Source of the DNA: Siphonodentalium dalli
Taxonomy: Eukaryota; Mollusca; Scaphopoda; Gadilida; Siphonodentaliidae
NCBI GenBank assembly: GCA_032622095.1
Contig: CP136061.1
Span: 255,203,582 to 255,267,581 of the forward strand
Length of the DNA: 64,000 bases
Direction of reading: 5' to 3'
Shown: positions 35,761-48,109 of the stretch, piece by piece
Layout of the letters: each line of letters opens with the position of its first letter
How positions within the stretch are numbered: position 1 is the first letter of the stretch
Position numbers and translations under genes: made by a program
The notes under the pieces: model-generated
The model's database searches: none
Told to the model about the DNA's origin: nothing
What the model saw: only the letters and a program-made list of their open reading frames with translations

Positions 35761-36863
35761 TAGGGCTGGGCGGTATTTCAATATATTGACTATAGTCGGT
35801 TTGGAAAAGAAAAACCATATTGAAACCGTGTGTAAAATAAAAATTCAATATATCGTAACCGCAATTTTATCACCTCAAAAGATGGTTTCAAATTAAAATC
35901 CAATACTGAGTTGAATACTTTGGCGGGCCGCTGATTGAAAGCAGCCTTTATCAGTCGCTCGCATGTTATGTCTCTGTTGTATTCAATTGTAACCAATGAC
36001 GCAATGGTTGTATTTTGGGCTGAAGTAGAGCGATGGAGTATCTTCTTCCGAATTCAACCTGATAGCGGTGTAACGTCACAAGCGATACTTCGTCCAAACT
36101 TTTCGACTCACGACTCGGCGGTATTTGTCGTTCAATTATATCTTAAATTTGACTCAAGTTGACTGACAAATCCGTGACATTCATTCAACTAGCCCGCCAT
36201 TGAGTATTTGCAGACGCAGAATATGACCCGCAGGTGTTGGTCGAAGTATATCACTTGGGACGTTACCTCGCTACCATCAACCCCAATTTTAAATATAGTT
36301 GAGCTGCATTGTCTCCCTTCCGTTCCACCTTGCTATTATTATTTCATTATTATGATAATACATGAATAAAGTTCTCCCCCTTAACTAAATCCCGTGTTCA
36401 AAAGTTAATTAAAAATGTTCCGTAATTCATTGTGTGTGATAGACTGCAGACAGCCCAGAATGAACCATCTTGGCCCAATTCTACTAGGTCCTCTATCAAC
36501 CTATGAGCACGTGCTTAGCTATGACGTCACGGGAATGTGAATCGCGTGCTGAAATGTAAACAATGGAGTGATCAGGATAACTTGAGCCTGTAATTCACTC
36601 AATGTTGTTGCGTATTCCAGAATACAGGAACTTTAAATAATGGGCACATGCCATTCTGAGAATAGTTTATCATTTACTGCCTGGCGATAGTGTGTAGAAT
36701 TTTAATCCCTAATAACGAAAACCCGGAGTGTTATATCTCTCGTTTAAAATTTGATTTTACGTGATATTTTTCAATAGTAAAATAATATTCAATAAAACCG
36801 TATATTGCGGTGTTATTTTGGAAAAATCGCGGTTTATAAAAACGTCAATACCGCCCAACCCTA
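35761..36863. mobile_element. Non-autonomous hAT-like element inside a minisatellite
   Basis: Ends TAGGGCTGGGCGGTATT and its complement AATACCGCCCAACCCTA. The flanks CATTAGCC (35753-35760) and CATCAGCC (36864-36871) are an 8-bp target duplication with one mismatch, the hAT signature. It is 1.1 kb with no transposase open frame recognised. Confidence 0.85.
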
Positions 36864-37290
36864 CATCAGCCCAACTGATATCCCAAGCTGTTACAGCATC
36901 AACCCAACCGATATCCCAAGCTGTTACAGCATCAACCCAACCGATATCACAAGCTGTTACAGCATCAACCCAACCGATTTCCCAAGCTGTTACAGCATCA
37001 ACCCAACCGATATCCCAAGCTAGCTGTTACAGCATCAACCCAACTGATATCCCAAGCTGTTACAGCATCAACCCAACCGATATCCCAAGTTGTTACAGCA
37101 TCAGCCCAACCGATATCCCAAGCTGTTACAGCATCAGCCCAACCGATATCCCAAGCTGTTACAGCATCAACCCAACCGATATCCCAAGCTGTTACAGCAT
37201 CAACCCAACCGATATCCCAAGCTGTTACAGCATCAACCCAACCAATATCCGAAGCTGTTACAGCATCAACCCAACCGATATCAGAAGCTG
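36864..37290 (+). repeat. 33-bp minisatellite, main part
   Basis: About thirteen units of CAGCATCAACCCAACCGATA plus TCCCAAGCTGTTA (one with a small TAGC duplication at 37021). The 33-bp period keeps long frames open on the plus strand, opposite to Pld. It ends about 30 bp from the donor of the exon at 37323. Confidence 0.9.
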
Positions 37291-37322
37291 TTGAGGACAG
37301 AGAAGATTTGGTCTATACTTAC

Positions 37323-37414
37323 TTATGCGCTTTAACTATTCTGTTGAATAAAGCATCACCAATTTCATTAAAAACCGTCTGTTTATCAGCAACCTGCGTT
37401 ATAAAAAACTGATT
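37323..37414 (-). CDS. Pld: Pld exon completing the YIENQFF motif
   Basis: 30 codons plus two bases, with acceptor CAG at 37415-37417 preceded by a long T tract and donor GTAAGT at 37322-37317. It begins NQFFITQVADKQTVFNEIGD and ends RIVKAH plus AA, matching PLD1 NQFFIS...VFNKIGDAI...ILKAH. The 33-bp minisatellite ends only about 30 bp downstream of the donor (to 37290), so the array directly borders a splice site. The final two bases join A of the next exon to form Lys. Confidence 0.96.
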
Positions 37415-37852
37415 CTGAAAAAAAAACATGAAAGTTAAAATAGTGGTGGGCACATTTTGTCAATTTCTTTTATCTTTTGTTATTATAAAACAGTTTAACG
37501 ATGCTAAATACAAACAAAATCAATAAAACAAGAGATTGTATATTAGATTCTTGACATGATATTTATGGGATTCAGTAAATGCATTCATCAACTCGTTAGA
37601 TATGTATAAGATGCCGATTAATTCTATATATCAACCCATATCAACCCTTTGTTCGGTTAAACTCGTAAATCTTTGCTTTCCTTACAGAGATTGACAATCT
37701 CTGACACATTGGCCTTAGACCCCTTCAAGGTTTCCACTTCTATTCAAAAATCATTTTCCATACTATTTCCAGACCCAGACAACATAATTTCCATATCCGA
37801 GTCATATCTTGGGCTGATTTGATACAGGCAAAAATTTTATTTGGAGATTTAA

Positions 37853-38132
37853 CCCTTTACCCAACAAACCGGCCAAATATAGCTTCAACAGCCTAAAATA
37901 TCTTCGGTCTGTCTCAATAGAACCATACAAATATGGATATCATTTGGCTCCTTGACCACATTGTGATAGTTACAGTTATGCCCTGTGCCAATGCATTCTC
38001 TTTTTTTAAACACTTTTTACCATTTTTTCTTACATTCTTTAACAATTTTATAATTTTTAATGTGTTAAGCCAATGCATACTCGCATATATAAGAGAATGC
38101 ATTGGCACAGGGCCCTTCTGTTGGGTAAAGGG
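37853..38132. mobile_element. piggyBac-like MITE, family A, internal deletion
   Basis: TTAA on both sides (37849-37852 and 38133-38136). The first hairpin has lost its second arm, leaving CAATGCATTCTC joined to the T run; the second keeps only one arm. Confidence 0.85.
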
Positions 38133-38796
38133 TTAAACACTCCCTAAGAATGAATTTCCATCATTCCGGAAGAAAATTTAATAGCTCTTTGAGGGCATAT
38201 ATTATAAGGGGAAATTTTAAGAGTAACATGATTACCTGAATGGTCTACTTTATATTTATGAGTAGGCCTAATTTCATTTATCAACATTTCCCCTGAAAAA
38301 ATTTCATTTGATTTTATTAATGTAATGTAAAATCAATTTGTATGAATGAGATTCAATAAACCCTTCCCTGAGGTTTTGTTGATAACACATGTATACCAAA
38401 TAAAGTTATAAGACTGAACAGTTTCCTGGAATTCCAATAATTAAATTTTAAGAGTTCAATGGTTACAATTTTGAATGTCTATTTTCTGTGATAAAATACG
38501 ACAGAAAATCACCATTTTCGTCCTTTTCTTGCAACTAAACACAACTAAATCTATTCTTAACAACTTGTTCAAGTGTTGTTAGGTCAAAAGACCCATCAAT
38601 TATTTTAAACATTGTTTAGACATTTGATTTCTCCAAAACAGGAACAGGAAATTAGGAAAGGGGTTTGTTAATAACCAGGAATAGTGCTATCTATCTCTGT
38701 ATACTGGTTGACCCCCATTTGGTTATTACTACCATGCGTGTCAGTGCAAGTGAGTAGGAAGTTGAGTGAATAGGAGTGACAAGTTTTTCAAGTTAA

Positions 38797-39131
38797 CCCT
38801 TTACCCAACAGAAGGGCCCTGTGCCAATGCATTCTCTTATATATGCGAGTCGACCATAGGTCGCCTCGCATATATAAGAGAATGCATTGGCTTAACACAT
38901 TAAAAATTATAAGGCCAATGCATTCTCTTATATATGCGAGGCAACCTATGGTCGACTCGCATATATAAGAGAATGCATTGGCACAGGGCATAACTGTAAC
39001 TATCACAATGTGGTCAAGGAGCCGGTTCCAATGATATCCATATTTGTATGGTTCTATTGAGACAGACCGAAGATATTTTAGGCTGTTGAAGCTTTATTTG
39101 GCCGGTTTTGGCCGTTTTGTTGGGTAAAGGG
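38797..39131. mobile_element. piggyBac-like MITE, family A
   Basis: TTAA at 38793-38796 and 39132-39135, two complete hairpin modules separated by a shortened spacer. Confidence 0.9.
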
Positions 39132-39184
39132 TTAAAAGAATATGTACACAGATAAAAGCATGTTAAAAACTGTTGCTGTTGGGT

Positions 39185-40108
39185 TTATAGTTGAAGCTGA
39201 TAAGCACTCCTCCTGAACTGGTCAGGGTCAGAGAGCTTAATCAGATCAGACGGGAGTTGATTCCAGAGTATAGCTGTGCTTGGGAAGAATGAATGTCTAA
39301 AGTAATTTGGCCCAGTGTGAATTGGACGATAAGTGTCAGCATTGCTATATCTGCTATGTCTGAGTGGTTTCTGGAGGTAATCTTGAATAGTGATATCTAC
39401 TTGGTTATGGACTATTTTACTGAACAGGGATAATTTTGAGATGGTTCTTCTGTCCTCAAGGGGTTTCAGTTTTAATTCTTCCCTCATTTTTTAGACTTGA
39501 GAATCTTGAATAGTCATTAAAAATTCAAGATACTATGGGTGGCGGGATGGGGTGGTGGCTGGGTACTACCTATATACGAGCGCCTGCGGCGCATAAGATA
39601 CTATGGGTGGCGGGATGGGGTGGTGGCTGGGTACTACCTATATACCATAAGATACTATGGGTGGCGGGATGGGGTGGTGGGTGGGTACTACCTATATACG
39701 AGCGCCTATATACGAGCGCCTGCGGCGCATAAGATACTATGGGTGGCGGGATGGGGTGGTGGGTGGGTACTACTACGTATATAGGTAGTACCCAGCCACC
39801 ACCCCATCCCGCCACCCATAGTATCTTATGCGCCGCAGGCGCTCGTATATAGGTAGTACCCAGCCACCACCCCATCCCGCCACCCATAGTATCTTATGCG
39901 CCGCAGGCGCTCGTATATAGGTAGTACCCAGCCACCACCCCATCCCGCCACCCATAGATACTCGTTCAATTTTAGTTATGTTTTCTAAAGTATGAGGGGA
40001 CCAAATTGCAGCAGCATACTCTAATTTTTGTCGACCATGACCTGATAAGGCCAAAATAAAAGGGTTTTTATTCTCAGGCATCGGTGCATTGAAAAACATG
40101 GCCCGCAT
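39185..40108 (-). pseudogene. Non-LTR retrotransposon relic, C-terminal end, split by a fold-back element
   Basis: Two minus-strand pieces of one open frame are recognisable. 39962-40060 reads GRQKLEYAAAIWSPHTLENI, the usual end of the reverse transcriptase thumb (RPxLEYASxVWxP). 39185-39487 reads KPLEDRRTISKL and FFPSTAILWNQLPSDLI, the C-terminal tail seen in CR1/L2/RTE-type elements (SFFPRTIxxWNxLP). The fold-back element at 39534-39956 lies between them, and part of the frame is also missing or shifted. No active domain remains. It is a different lineage from the RNase H element at 26302. Confidence 0.8.
39534..39956. mobile_element. Fold-back element made of inverted tandem repeats
   Basis: The left half holds tandem units with TATGGGTGGCGGGATGGGGT, CTACCTATATACGAGC and CCTGCGGCGCATAAG. 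The right half is their complement, meeting near 39778. GATAC is directly repeated at 39529-39533 and 39957-39961, a 5-bp target duplication. Internal copies of AAGATAC at unit joints suggest that the units were duplicated together with the target. Confidence 0.8.
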
Positions 40109-40119
40109 TGGACCATTTT

Positions 40120-41241
40120 ATTTCAATTTTGGATTTCACCGTAGTTGTAAACCGGTAACACGAAAATAATAAACTGTCACACAGAAATTAGTTATGTTTC
40201 AAATATCGAATAGGAGCTAAATACAATGGTGTATGTGTGGGTATTCAATAAAAAAACATAGGCAATGTTAACTATCAGGTATATTGTCACCACAGGCTGT
40301 CCAAACATCCAAGTTTATTGGTCAAATGCGTTGAAATATTTATATAAAACAACGATCAGCAGGAACTTGATTATTGAACCGCCAAACTGACCTTTGCACT
40401 GTAAGTAACCCTGCAAAATAGAGTTTTCCCTCTTGTTACGCTATTGCGATTGAAGGTGCACAAACCGGAACGCAATAAAGTTTGACAAGCGCTGAATATT
40501 GGCCATGTTTATGATGATTATTTGAAGTTTTATTATCTACCATCCATTGCGGTACATATAGTCTCTAATTAGTCAGCGGAATAAGTGGCTTTCTATGATA
40601 GTTTGGAAGATAACTTTATCTTTTCGTTTCGACTGCATTTACGTTCCGTATTTTTATATGAATGTGATATGTCGTTCTGCATGTTGTTAAAAATAATTAT
40701 ACCAAAATTAAAATAATATCAATATTTATATCATTCTAGGTATCCCTATATGATGTACGGGTAGTATAATGTCATAATTTGTCATTCTTTAGATCAGATT
40801 AATTTAGTTTATATCCATTACAAAGTTGTCCCGACATTTTCTACACCTGGAAAGGTATAATAATCCATGCTTACTATGCCAGTCTATGGACAGTACAAAA
40901 TATAAAATAACAATAAAACCCTCGCTCCCACATTGATTTAAAAAAAAAATTGCCCCAGATGTGAGTGAAACCTCCTCCAAGCAACAACTTGGGTTCTGTT
41001 GTTGAGAATGGCTCTGATCCAGTTTAATGTGGTTCCACCAATGCCACAATTTTCAAGTTTATAAAGTCAGGAACAGAACAAAAATCCACAATTCCTTCTT
41101 TTATCTATGCCCATACAACAAAATAACGATCACGCAAACCAGATCACTTGGTCAATTTAAAAATGTTTTGGAAATGGGAGTCTATTGAACCAGTGTGGAG
41201 TATTTCCTCACTTATCTGGAGATCTGCCGACCACAGCTTAC
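40120..41241. other. Pld intron DNA without a recognised element
   Basis: AT-rich. I see no exon, inverted repeat or repeat shared with the rest of the window. Confidence 0.45.
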
Positions 41242-41352
41242 CTCTATATAGATGAAATGCTTGGCATTGTTTATGTATTCTACGTATGCTGTATGGATAC
41301 TGGATTCTACCTTGCCGATACCTGCTGACCAACCACAGGCGCTTCTAGTGAT
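41242..41352 (-). CDS. Pld: Pld exon, WSAG and IYIE motifs
   Basis: 37 codons, phase 0 at both ends, with acceptor CAG at 41353-41355 and donor GTAAGC at 41241-41236. The product reads ITRSACGWSAGIG, then ESSIHTAYVEYI and KHFIYIE. This corresponds to the PLD1 region RSAADWSAG...SIHAAYVHVI...YIYIE and ends in the middle of the conserved YIENQFF motif, which the next exon completes with NQFF. Confidence 0.96.
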
Positions 41353-42539
41353 CTGAATACAAAATAATTAGAAATGTTAGATGATGCAGTTGAACTTAAC
41401 ACAGAATAACTGAGTTGCATACAAATAACTAAATCTGAAAAAAAACTTGAATTATAACCTCGAATTGGCATAAAATCAACAAAATTCTAAGTTAAAAAAT
41501 TATAACTCGACAAGGACCATAACTGCGGCAGATCGAATCTAAATTTGAACTTGACCTGTATTTTCATAAAACCACATAAAACCAGCAATGTCGCGATATA
41601 GCCAGGCCCCAACTGCCGAAACGAATTTATTTCTTGTGGGACATATTTTTATGTCGGTATCTGACATTCTTACCAGAAAAAGCCTACACTGCGTTAATCA
41701 ACTCAATAAAATAATATAACTTTCTTAAATCTAAAATTTAAAGGATATAAATATATTAAATAAACATTTTGGGCTCCATCATGTCGTCTCCAAATCTGAC
41801 CAACAGCTTTAAACAGCATATATGTTATCCGGGAAATGGAATATTGTTGACCATTCAGCTTTCCGACAGACAGGCCCAAGTTGGGATACTACAGTTCCTG
41901 TAATACCGTTTGTGTATGCTCCATTCCCCCAAGTCTTGATGCGCAATTTTGATATCGCGCGTGCCTGCTGTGCTACACGGGTTGAAACGTCCGTTTGCAA
42001 TGACTGGAATCAGACTCAATTGGCTCCAAAGTTCCTAACTGCTGAAGTTTCATAAACTTCAAGCATACTGGCAGTGGCACAAAATATGAAATGATGTCAT
42101 CCCATTCTCATATATTAAACTGATTTAAACTGCGAAATATTGTTCATATCATGTCATAGAAATTAAGTTTAATGAACCTCCTTCATAATCTGAGTTATCT
42201 CACTGACATTATAAAGTCATCAGACATTTGCCCCCATTTTGGCTGGTACCTCCCACTGATCGGTACCGCGAATCTACTTGTTTGAAAAAGATTCAATTCG
42301 AGATTCGATTCAATTTCGAAGCATTATCATAATTCGATTCGATTCAATGTTGAAATTGCTGATTCATCGGGCCCCGAGTCCCATGCCACATTTAACACAG
42401 GCTGCATGGTATGTCCCCCAGATACTAATTCTCTATTTTCAGCACTCCTACAATCCTTCGAAATATGTACAGCTACCTTAGAAACACTGAGAAATTAAGC
42501 ATTGTTATAGACAGAATTTCACATTCTACAAATTCTCAC

Positions 42540-42650
42540 CTGGCTCTTTACATTGAAGGTGACATCTTTGATATACTGTGGCACCTTACAAAACCTGTAA
42601 GCCTTTGGAACAAGAATCGGGTAGTTGTGGTTATTTTTAGCTTTTGATAA
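42540..42650 (-). CDS. Pld: Pld exon, YPILVPK block
   Basis: 37 codons, phase 0 at both ends, with acceptor CAG at 42651-42653 and donor GTGAGA at 42539-42534. It starts LSKAKNNHNYPILVPKAY and ends VTFNVKSQ, matching the PLD1 block around the YPFLLPK segment that leads to the LLRSAADWSAG motif. It is more diverged than its neighbours but its splice phases join them exactly. It lies 56 bp upstream of a piggyBac-like MITE at 42707. Confidence 0.88.
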
Positions 42651-42706
42651 CTGAAATGGAACATAAAATGATGATATTAAAGACATAGTATGCACTTGTT
42701 TGTTAA

Positions 42707-42994
42707 CCCTTTACCCAACAAACCGGCCAAATAAAGCTTCAACAGCCTAAAATATCTTCGGTCTGTCTCAATAAAACCATACAAATATGGATATCATTGG
42801 AACCGGCTCATTGACCACATTGTGATGGTTACAGTTATGCCCTTTTTTTAGCATTTTTTCTTACATTCTTTAACAATTTTATAATTTTTAATGTGTTAAG
42901 CCAATGCATTCTCTTATATATGCGAGGCGACCTATGGTCGACTCGCATATATAAGAGAATGCATTGGCACAGGGCCCTTCTGTTGGTTAAAGGG
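42707..42994. mobile_element. piggyBac-like MITE, family A, first hairpin lost
   Basis: TTAA at 42703-42706 and 42995-42998. The left part is normal to ACAGTTATGCCC and then jumps to the T-rich spacer. Only the second hairpin remains. Confidence 0.88.
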
Positions 42995-43428
42995 TTAAGT
43001 CAGTATTCAGGCACCATGCCAACTGGGGGAATGTAGCATTCTACTAACATAGCCGAAAATCTGAAGCAATCGACTGTACCACTCCAAAGAAAACATTGTC
43101 TGAAATACGCTCAAATGTAAATATTTACTTCTAGATTCAGGATGCAATATTGGCGATAAACTTACAAAAATGATGTAACCCTCGATAGTCACTGCATTTC
43201 ATTAATATATAAGAATGACGATGTGTGTTGTCAATTTGGATATAATATTTGTAAAATATAACTACTTTGAGGAGATTATTCACTATATCTATTTGATCAC
43301 CATAATGGAGTATTTAGCATCACTTTAAGAACCAAGGATAATCAAAGTAAATAAGAAAACATCAGGGATTCTAATATAGTCCAGCTGCCAAGTACATGAT
43401 TTTACCCAAACCCATAATTATCTGTTAA

Positions 43429-43665
43429 CCCTTTCATGCAGGGAGCTGTGCTGGTGCAGCTTTAGAGATAATGTGCCAGTGCATTATCTTATAAATGCAA
43501 GTCTCCCACAGGGAGCCTCGCATATCTAAGAGAATACACTGGATTAGACGGTAAAGGTAAATATTGTTAGGCAAATGTATTTTCTTATGGGAGACTCGCA
43601 TATATTAGAGAATGCATTGGCACAGGGTTTATGTAAAATTTCAGGAAGCTCCAGTCATGGTAGGG
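43429..43665. mobile_element. piggyBac-like MITE, family C
   Basis: TTAA at 43425-43428 and 43666-43669; left end CCCTTTCATGCAGGGAGC, right end GCTCCAGTCATGGTAGGG; two decayed hairpin modules. Confidence 0.85.
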
Positions 43666-44029
43666 TTAAAATTTCATTCTGTGCTGATAATTCAAAAGTC
43701 GGTTCCCCAAACTATTTTCTGGTTGATGTGGACCTGTAACCCTTGGGGAAATATTTAAGATGGCCACCACCTACCTAAAAGCGACATTAAGGCCATACTT
43801 GTGTGATCATATTTTATTTAGTTGCATGTCTTAACAATAAAATTTAAGCAACTTTTTAGGTATGTAAGTAGGGCTGCAACAATTCATTGCGTTTTAAAGT
43901 TCAAGATGCAATGCAAAAATTCATATATGCAGAGTTATCAATAGTCAGAGATAAACACTTTTGCACTCAAAACTTCATATCTGGGGATTGTATTACTAGT
44001 AGCTATTATAGTCCAAAATTGTAGGAATA

Positions 44030-45780
44030 AAAGCTCGGAAAAAAATTATGCATATTGCAAAAAAAGGGGTGTAACTCCATAAACAAAATTCGGTCAGGCG
44101 TCATAATGGCAGGTGCACAGGTTCCCATGGTACTTAATATCTATGCCCAGTCTAAACAAAATTTACATAAAATTGTAGGAATAAAAGCTCAGACAAAATT
44201 ATACATGTTGCGAACATTTTCTAAATCAAACGAGAGGCCGATCACGATCGGCAGATGTTTAACCCATACCTTGGCGATAGTGATCAGCTATTTTCAGTTC
44301 TGACACGAAAATCCATAAGTCATAACTCTGTTTAAAATATAAAAAAAATGGATCAAACCCAAATTCGAAATCTATCTGTATTTTGGGCTGAGAAATTCAC
44401 ATTCAAAATTTACATACATCTCAATAAAATGAGATATATCAGATGAAAGGTATTTCTGCTAAGTACAAGGAATGTTGAGAATTAAGGGTTCATTTTAACC
44501 ACAAAAATCCATACAAGTGAAAGGGATATAATAGAATGATTACATGAAAAATATTCAAAAGCATAAAATTGATGACAAGGGTTAACAATTTTAACTCAAT
44601 AAAATTAGGTACAGGTATGTCACTGGAACACTGCATTGATATCCTAAACCAGAGAGCTGTATGGAAATACAATAAACATTAAACAACAGATGGTTCTCTG
44701 TCCAATTACACCTTCCACTGTGCCCAGGACAATATGATAGCTAAAAATAACTCTAATGTCCAATAATACAAGTTAATCTATTCTCTCTCTCAGTGCTAAC
44801 TGATATCACAGGGGTTAGCTGCTATGGTTCTACATGATAAGCATAAAAATATCGAATCTGTTCAATCCTTAGTTAAAAAGGGCCATAACTCTGGTATAAA
44901 AAACAGGATCTAACCCATATTCAAACTTGATCTGTATTTTGAGTTGAGAAACTCACATACCAAATTTGGTTCCTATCAGACGATAACTGGTTGAGCTATC
45001 GAAGCATGGATGAATTCTATATCAAAGGGCCATAACTCCATTAAAAATAATCTGATCAAACCCATATTCGAACTCGAATTGTATTTTAGATAGAGAAACT
45101 CACATACCAAATTTGGTTCTCATGAGATAATATTTTTTTTAGTTATCGTAGCATCCATGAATTCTAAGTCGAAAAAGGGCCATAACTCCGTAAAAAAAAC
45201 TCGGATCAAACCCATATTCGAACTCGATCTGTATTTTGGGCTCTGAAACTCGCATACCAAATTTGGTTCCGATCAGATAAAAATTGTTTGAGTTATGACA
45301 GCATGCGTGAATTCGAAGACGAAAAAGGGCCATAACTCCGTAAAAAAAACTCGGATCAAACCCATATTCGAACTCGATCTGTATTTTGGTCTGAGAAACT
45401 CATATACAAAATTTAGTTCCGATCGGATAGAAAATATTTGAGTTATCGCACCATGCGTAAAGTGTCTATGGACAGACAGACAGACAGACATACGGACGGA
45501 CGGACGGACGGACGGACACACGACGAGTGGTCAATCCGGACGTCGACATTATGTTTACCATACTATGGTATGGGTAAACATAAAAAGGGGGATAACTCCA
45601 CCAAAAAAAGTCTGACAGACATCATAATCACAAGTGGACAGGTTCCCATGGTGGTTGATGTCTGTGCCAAGTTTCACATAAAATGATAAAAAAAATGATG
45701 AGAACATACTCCGGACAAATTTGTGTCCACAGACGGATGACGGATGGACGGACAAGCTGATTTCAGTATACCCACCCACA
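44030..45780 (+). mobile_element. Helentron-like element (GTATACCC type) interrupted by another
   Basis: Core repeats GGTGTAACTCC and CAGGTTCCCATGGT lie on both sides (44045-44228 and 45584-45700). The tail ACGGATGGACGGAC leads into TTCAGTATACCCACCCAC. The element at 44229-45583 sits in the middle. Confidence 0.55.
44229..45583 (+). mobile_element. Helentron-like element, GTTTACCCATACC type
   Basis: The same ends as 7275-9222: 5' ACGAGAGGCCGATCACGAT and GATGTTTAACCCATACC; 3' hairpin GTTTACCATACTATGGTATG / GGTAAACATAAAA after a run of GACA and GGAC units (45470-45525). Four core repeats with AAACTCGGATCAAACCCATA. Confidence 0.75.
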
Positions 45781-45837
45781 ACTTTTATATAGTTTCATTA
45801 ATTGTGTTTCAAGATACACCTCAAAAACTAATGTTAA

Positions 45838-46058
45838 CCCTTTCATGACGGGAGCTGCGCTGGTGCAGCATTAAAGATCCTGTGCCAATGCATTCTCATA
45901 GGGAGCCTCACATATATAAGAGAATGCATTGGCTTAAAAGGACAAGGTAAATATTGTTAGGCCAATGTATTCTCGTATATATGCGAGGCTCCCTATGGGA
46001 GACTCGCATATATAAGAGAATTTTCTCAAAATTTCAGGAAGCTCCAGTCATGGAAGGG
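45838..46058. mobile_element. piggyBac-like MITE, family C
   Basis: TTAA at 45834-45837 and 46059-46062; CCCTTTCATGACGGGAGCTG left end and GCTCCAGTCATGGAAGGG right end; two hairpin modules, the first shortened. It lies 128 bp from a Pld exon. Confidence 0.9.
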
Positions 46059-46185
46059 TTAAACTATTAAAACACAACAATTCGCCTGCTATTACAAAAT
46101 GTTGAATATCATCACACAGGCTCCAACTACTGCATTTACTGAGAAAAATACACCGGCTTTATAATTAAACCATTAGCAGGACAAC

Positions 46186-46304
46186 CTTAGTGAAGTTCCA
46201 TCTTTGGATGAAATGACGTGCAATATCTCTTGCTGGTTCGCCATACACAACGCAGCCGATGTCATGCCAAGGCATCCTGGGTGTGACCGTCCTATCGATA
46301 AAGT
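46186..46304 (-). CDS. Pld: Pld exon with RMPWHDI and [10 protein letters not shown] motifs
   Basis: Two bases plus 39 codons. Acceptor CAG is at 46305-46307 and the donor is GTTGTC at 46185-46180, a weaker site than the others. The residues [31 protein letters not shown] match one of the most conserved blocks in animal PLD1/PLD2, between the loop and HKD2. An open frame continues past the donor, but the next matching exon at 42540-42650 starts in phase exactly here. The assignment is firm. The donor position rests on homology and phase. Confidence 0.95.
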
Positions 46305-46309
46305 CTGAA

Positions 46310-47360
46310 ATGAGGTTAGAGGTTAAACGTGAACAGATCTGCAATGAACAATAACTCTGAAAAACAAACAGCATAGGTCACGTTCAGTTGGGGTACACTG
46401 CATATTTCCTTATCACATTAATTGCAACAGCAGTGGCAACACTTAAAGATACGAGCAGCGTTCGTGGTGGGTATGCTGTTAAAATAGTCACATCAACTAA
46501 AACCGCCATAAACAGAAAGATTATTATATAATAGACAGATGTTGTTCTTATAGCAATCATAAGTATTGTGTACATTGCATGTCATTGTCACGTTTGTAAG
46601 CTTTGTTATGTAAACAAATATCAAAAACGTTACAGAACCATTTGTTTATAGACAAACACTTGGAACTACCAGACCATCCAATGGAAATGTTCCGTTGCGC
46701 TGTGGAAGGCTAAAATTAAATTATTGGTGCCATTAACAATCGCATTCAAATTACACCAAATTTGATTTTAATCGACCCATCCTACCCGCTGTCAGTTCAA
46801 AATCCAGCTAATCCACATTACTTCATGATTGGGAAATGTTCAGACAGAAAATACATAATATAATTGTTCTTGCAAAGAGATGAATATTTATCAATCCAGT
46901 TAGTATCTTCTCCTAACATATATATGGTAGTACATACCAAATAAGGAATTTACTATCTGTTAGTGTTGTTAGTCGTAAGTTGTTGAAGCACCAAATTAGG
47001 CGTTTTACAACCGACGTACAATGCCAGAAAAAAATCTAAATAAGGAAATGATGCAATATCATGATTCTGCAAATGAACAATTCACTGCGCTTTTTTTTGT
47101 GAGAAACTAAACAACACTCGACCAGAATAATATTGCATTGATATCATCCTTATGCCATACTATATAGTATATTCTTGAGGAAATTATCATAATTTGATAA
47201 ATGTTATTTCTAAATTATAACCTACAAGGAAGGCTGCCTGTCCCTTTAAGTTGTCCTATATTAATTTCTAGATATTAAAACACAAGAAAACATTAGTTGT
47301 AGCCATTTGCATAAATATTCTGATAGATACCGTAATGAGTAAAGTAAAATTTGGACACCT
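46310..47360. other. Pld intron DNA without a recognised element
   Basis: AT-rich. The 63-codon frame at 46384-46575 is hydrophobic, but there is no exon evidence for it. Confidence 0.4.
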
Positions 47361-47366
47361 CAAGTA

Positions 47367-47548
47367 CAGTAATGCCCTAATTAATCGACTGCTTAACCAC
47401 AGCAGAATTATGGGTAACTTTTCAGGATTTAGTCGGAAATATGGCTTGTTGCCATTCATCGGAAAGCTCTCGGGGAGAGCTTTCCGATGAATGGCAACAA
47501 GCCATAATTCTGCTGTGGTTAAGCAGTCGATTAATTAGGGCATTACTG
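47367..47548. mobile_element. Palindromic MITE, mariner-type ends
   Basis: TA at 47365-47366 and 47549-47550; ends CAGTAATGCCC / GGGCATTACTG; arms AACCACAGCAGAATTATGGG and complement, with a deletion in the right arm. Confidence 0.88.
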
Positions 47549-47672
47549 TAATAGGTATAAGTTTAGGTGATAGGCTGATACGGTATCATCAGTAGAAGGT
47601 GTTATTTGTTAGCTGAGCGGCGAAATTCCAATAACTTGATATTGATATTGCAAACGCCTTGAGGACCATTAA

Positions 47673-48109
47673 CCCTTTACCCAACAGAACGGCCCTGTGC
47701 CAATGCATTCTCTTATATATGCGAGTCGACCGTAGGTCGCCTCGCATATATAAGAGAATGCATTGGCTTAACATATATTAAAAATGATAAAATTGTCAAA
47801 GAATGTAGAAAAATATTATAAAAAATGTAAGAAAAAATTATAAAATTGTTAAAGAATGTACGAAAAAGTGTTAAAAAAATATTTTTTTTAGGCCAATGCA
47901 TTCTCTTATATATGCGAGGCGACCTATGGTCGACTCGCATATATAAGAGAATGCATTGGCACAGGGCATAACTGTAACCATCACAATGAGGTCAATGAAC
48001 CGGTTCCAATGATATCCATATTTGTATGGTGTTATTGAGACAGACCGAAGATATTTCAGGCTGTTGAAGCTTTATTTGGGCGTTTTTGGCCGTTTTGTTG
48101 GGTAAAGGG
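47673..48109. mobile_element. piggyBac-like MITE, family A, complete
   Basis: TTAA at 47669-47672 and 48110-48113, both hairpin modules, and the longer spacer seen in 34432-34879 (but in the opposite orientation). Confidence 0.9.

Noticed and set aside
36761-37294. 177-codon open frame with an 11-residue repeat (QPISQAVTAST)
   Set aside because: It is the 33-bp minisatellite read in frame, on the strand opposite to the gene; the period is a multiple of three, so frames stay open by construction.
39535-39887. Overlapping Gly/Trp-rich open frames on both strands
   Set aside because: Produced by the inverted tandem units of the fold-back element; no codon or family evidence.
45438-45686. Open frame with a Thr-Asp-Arg-Gln / Thr-Asp-Gly-Arg repeat
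   Set aside because: A translation of the GACAGACA/GGACGGAC tail of a Helentron-like element.
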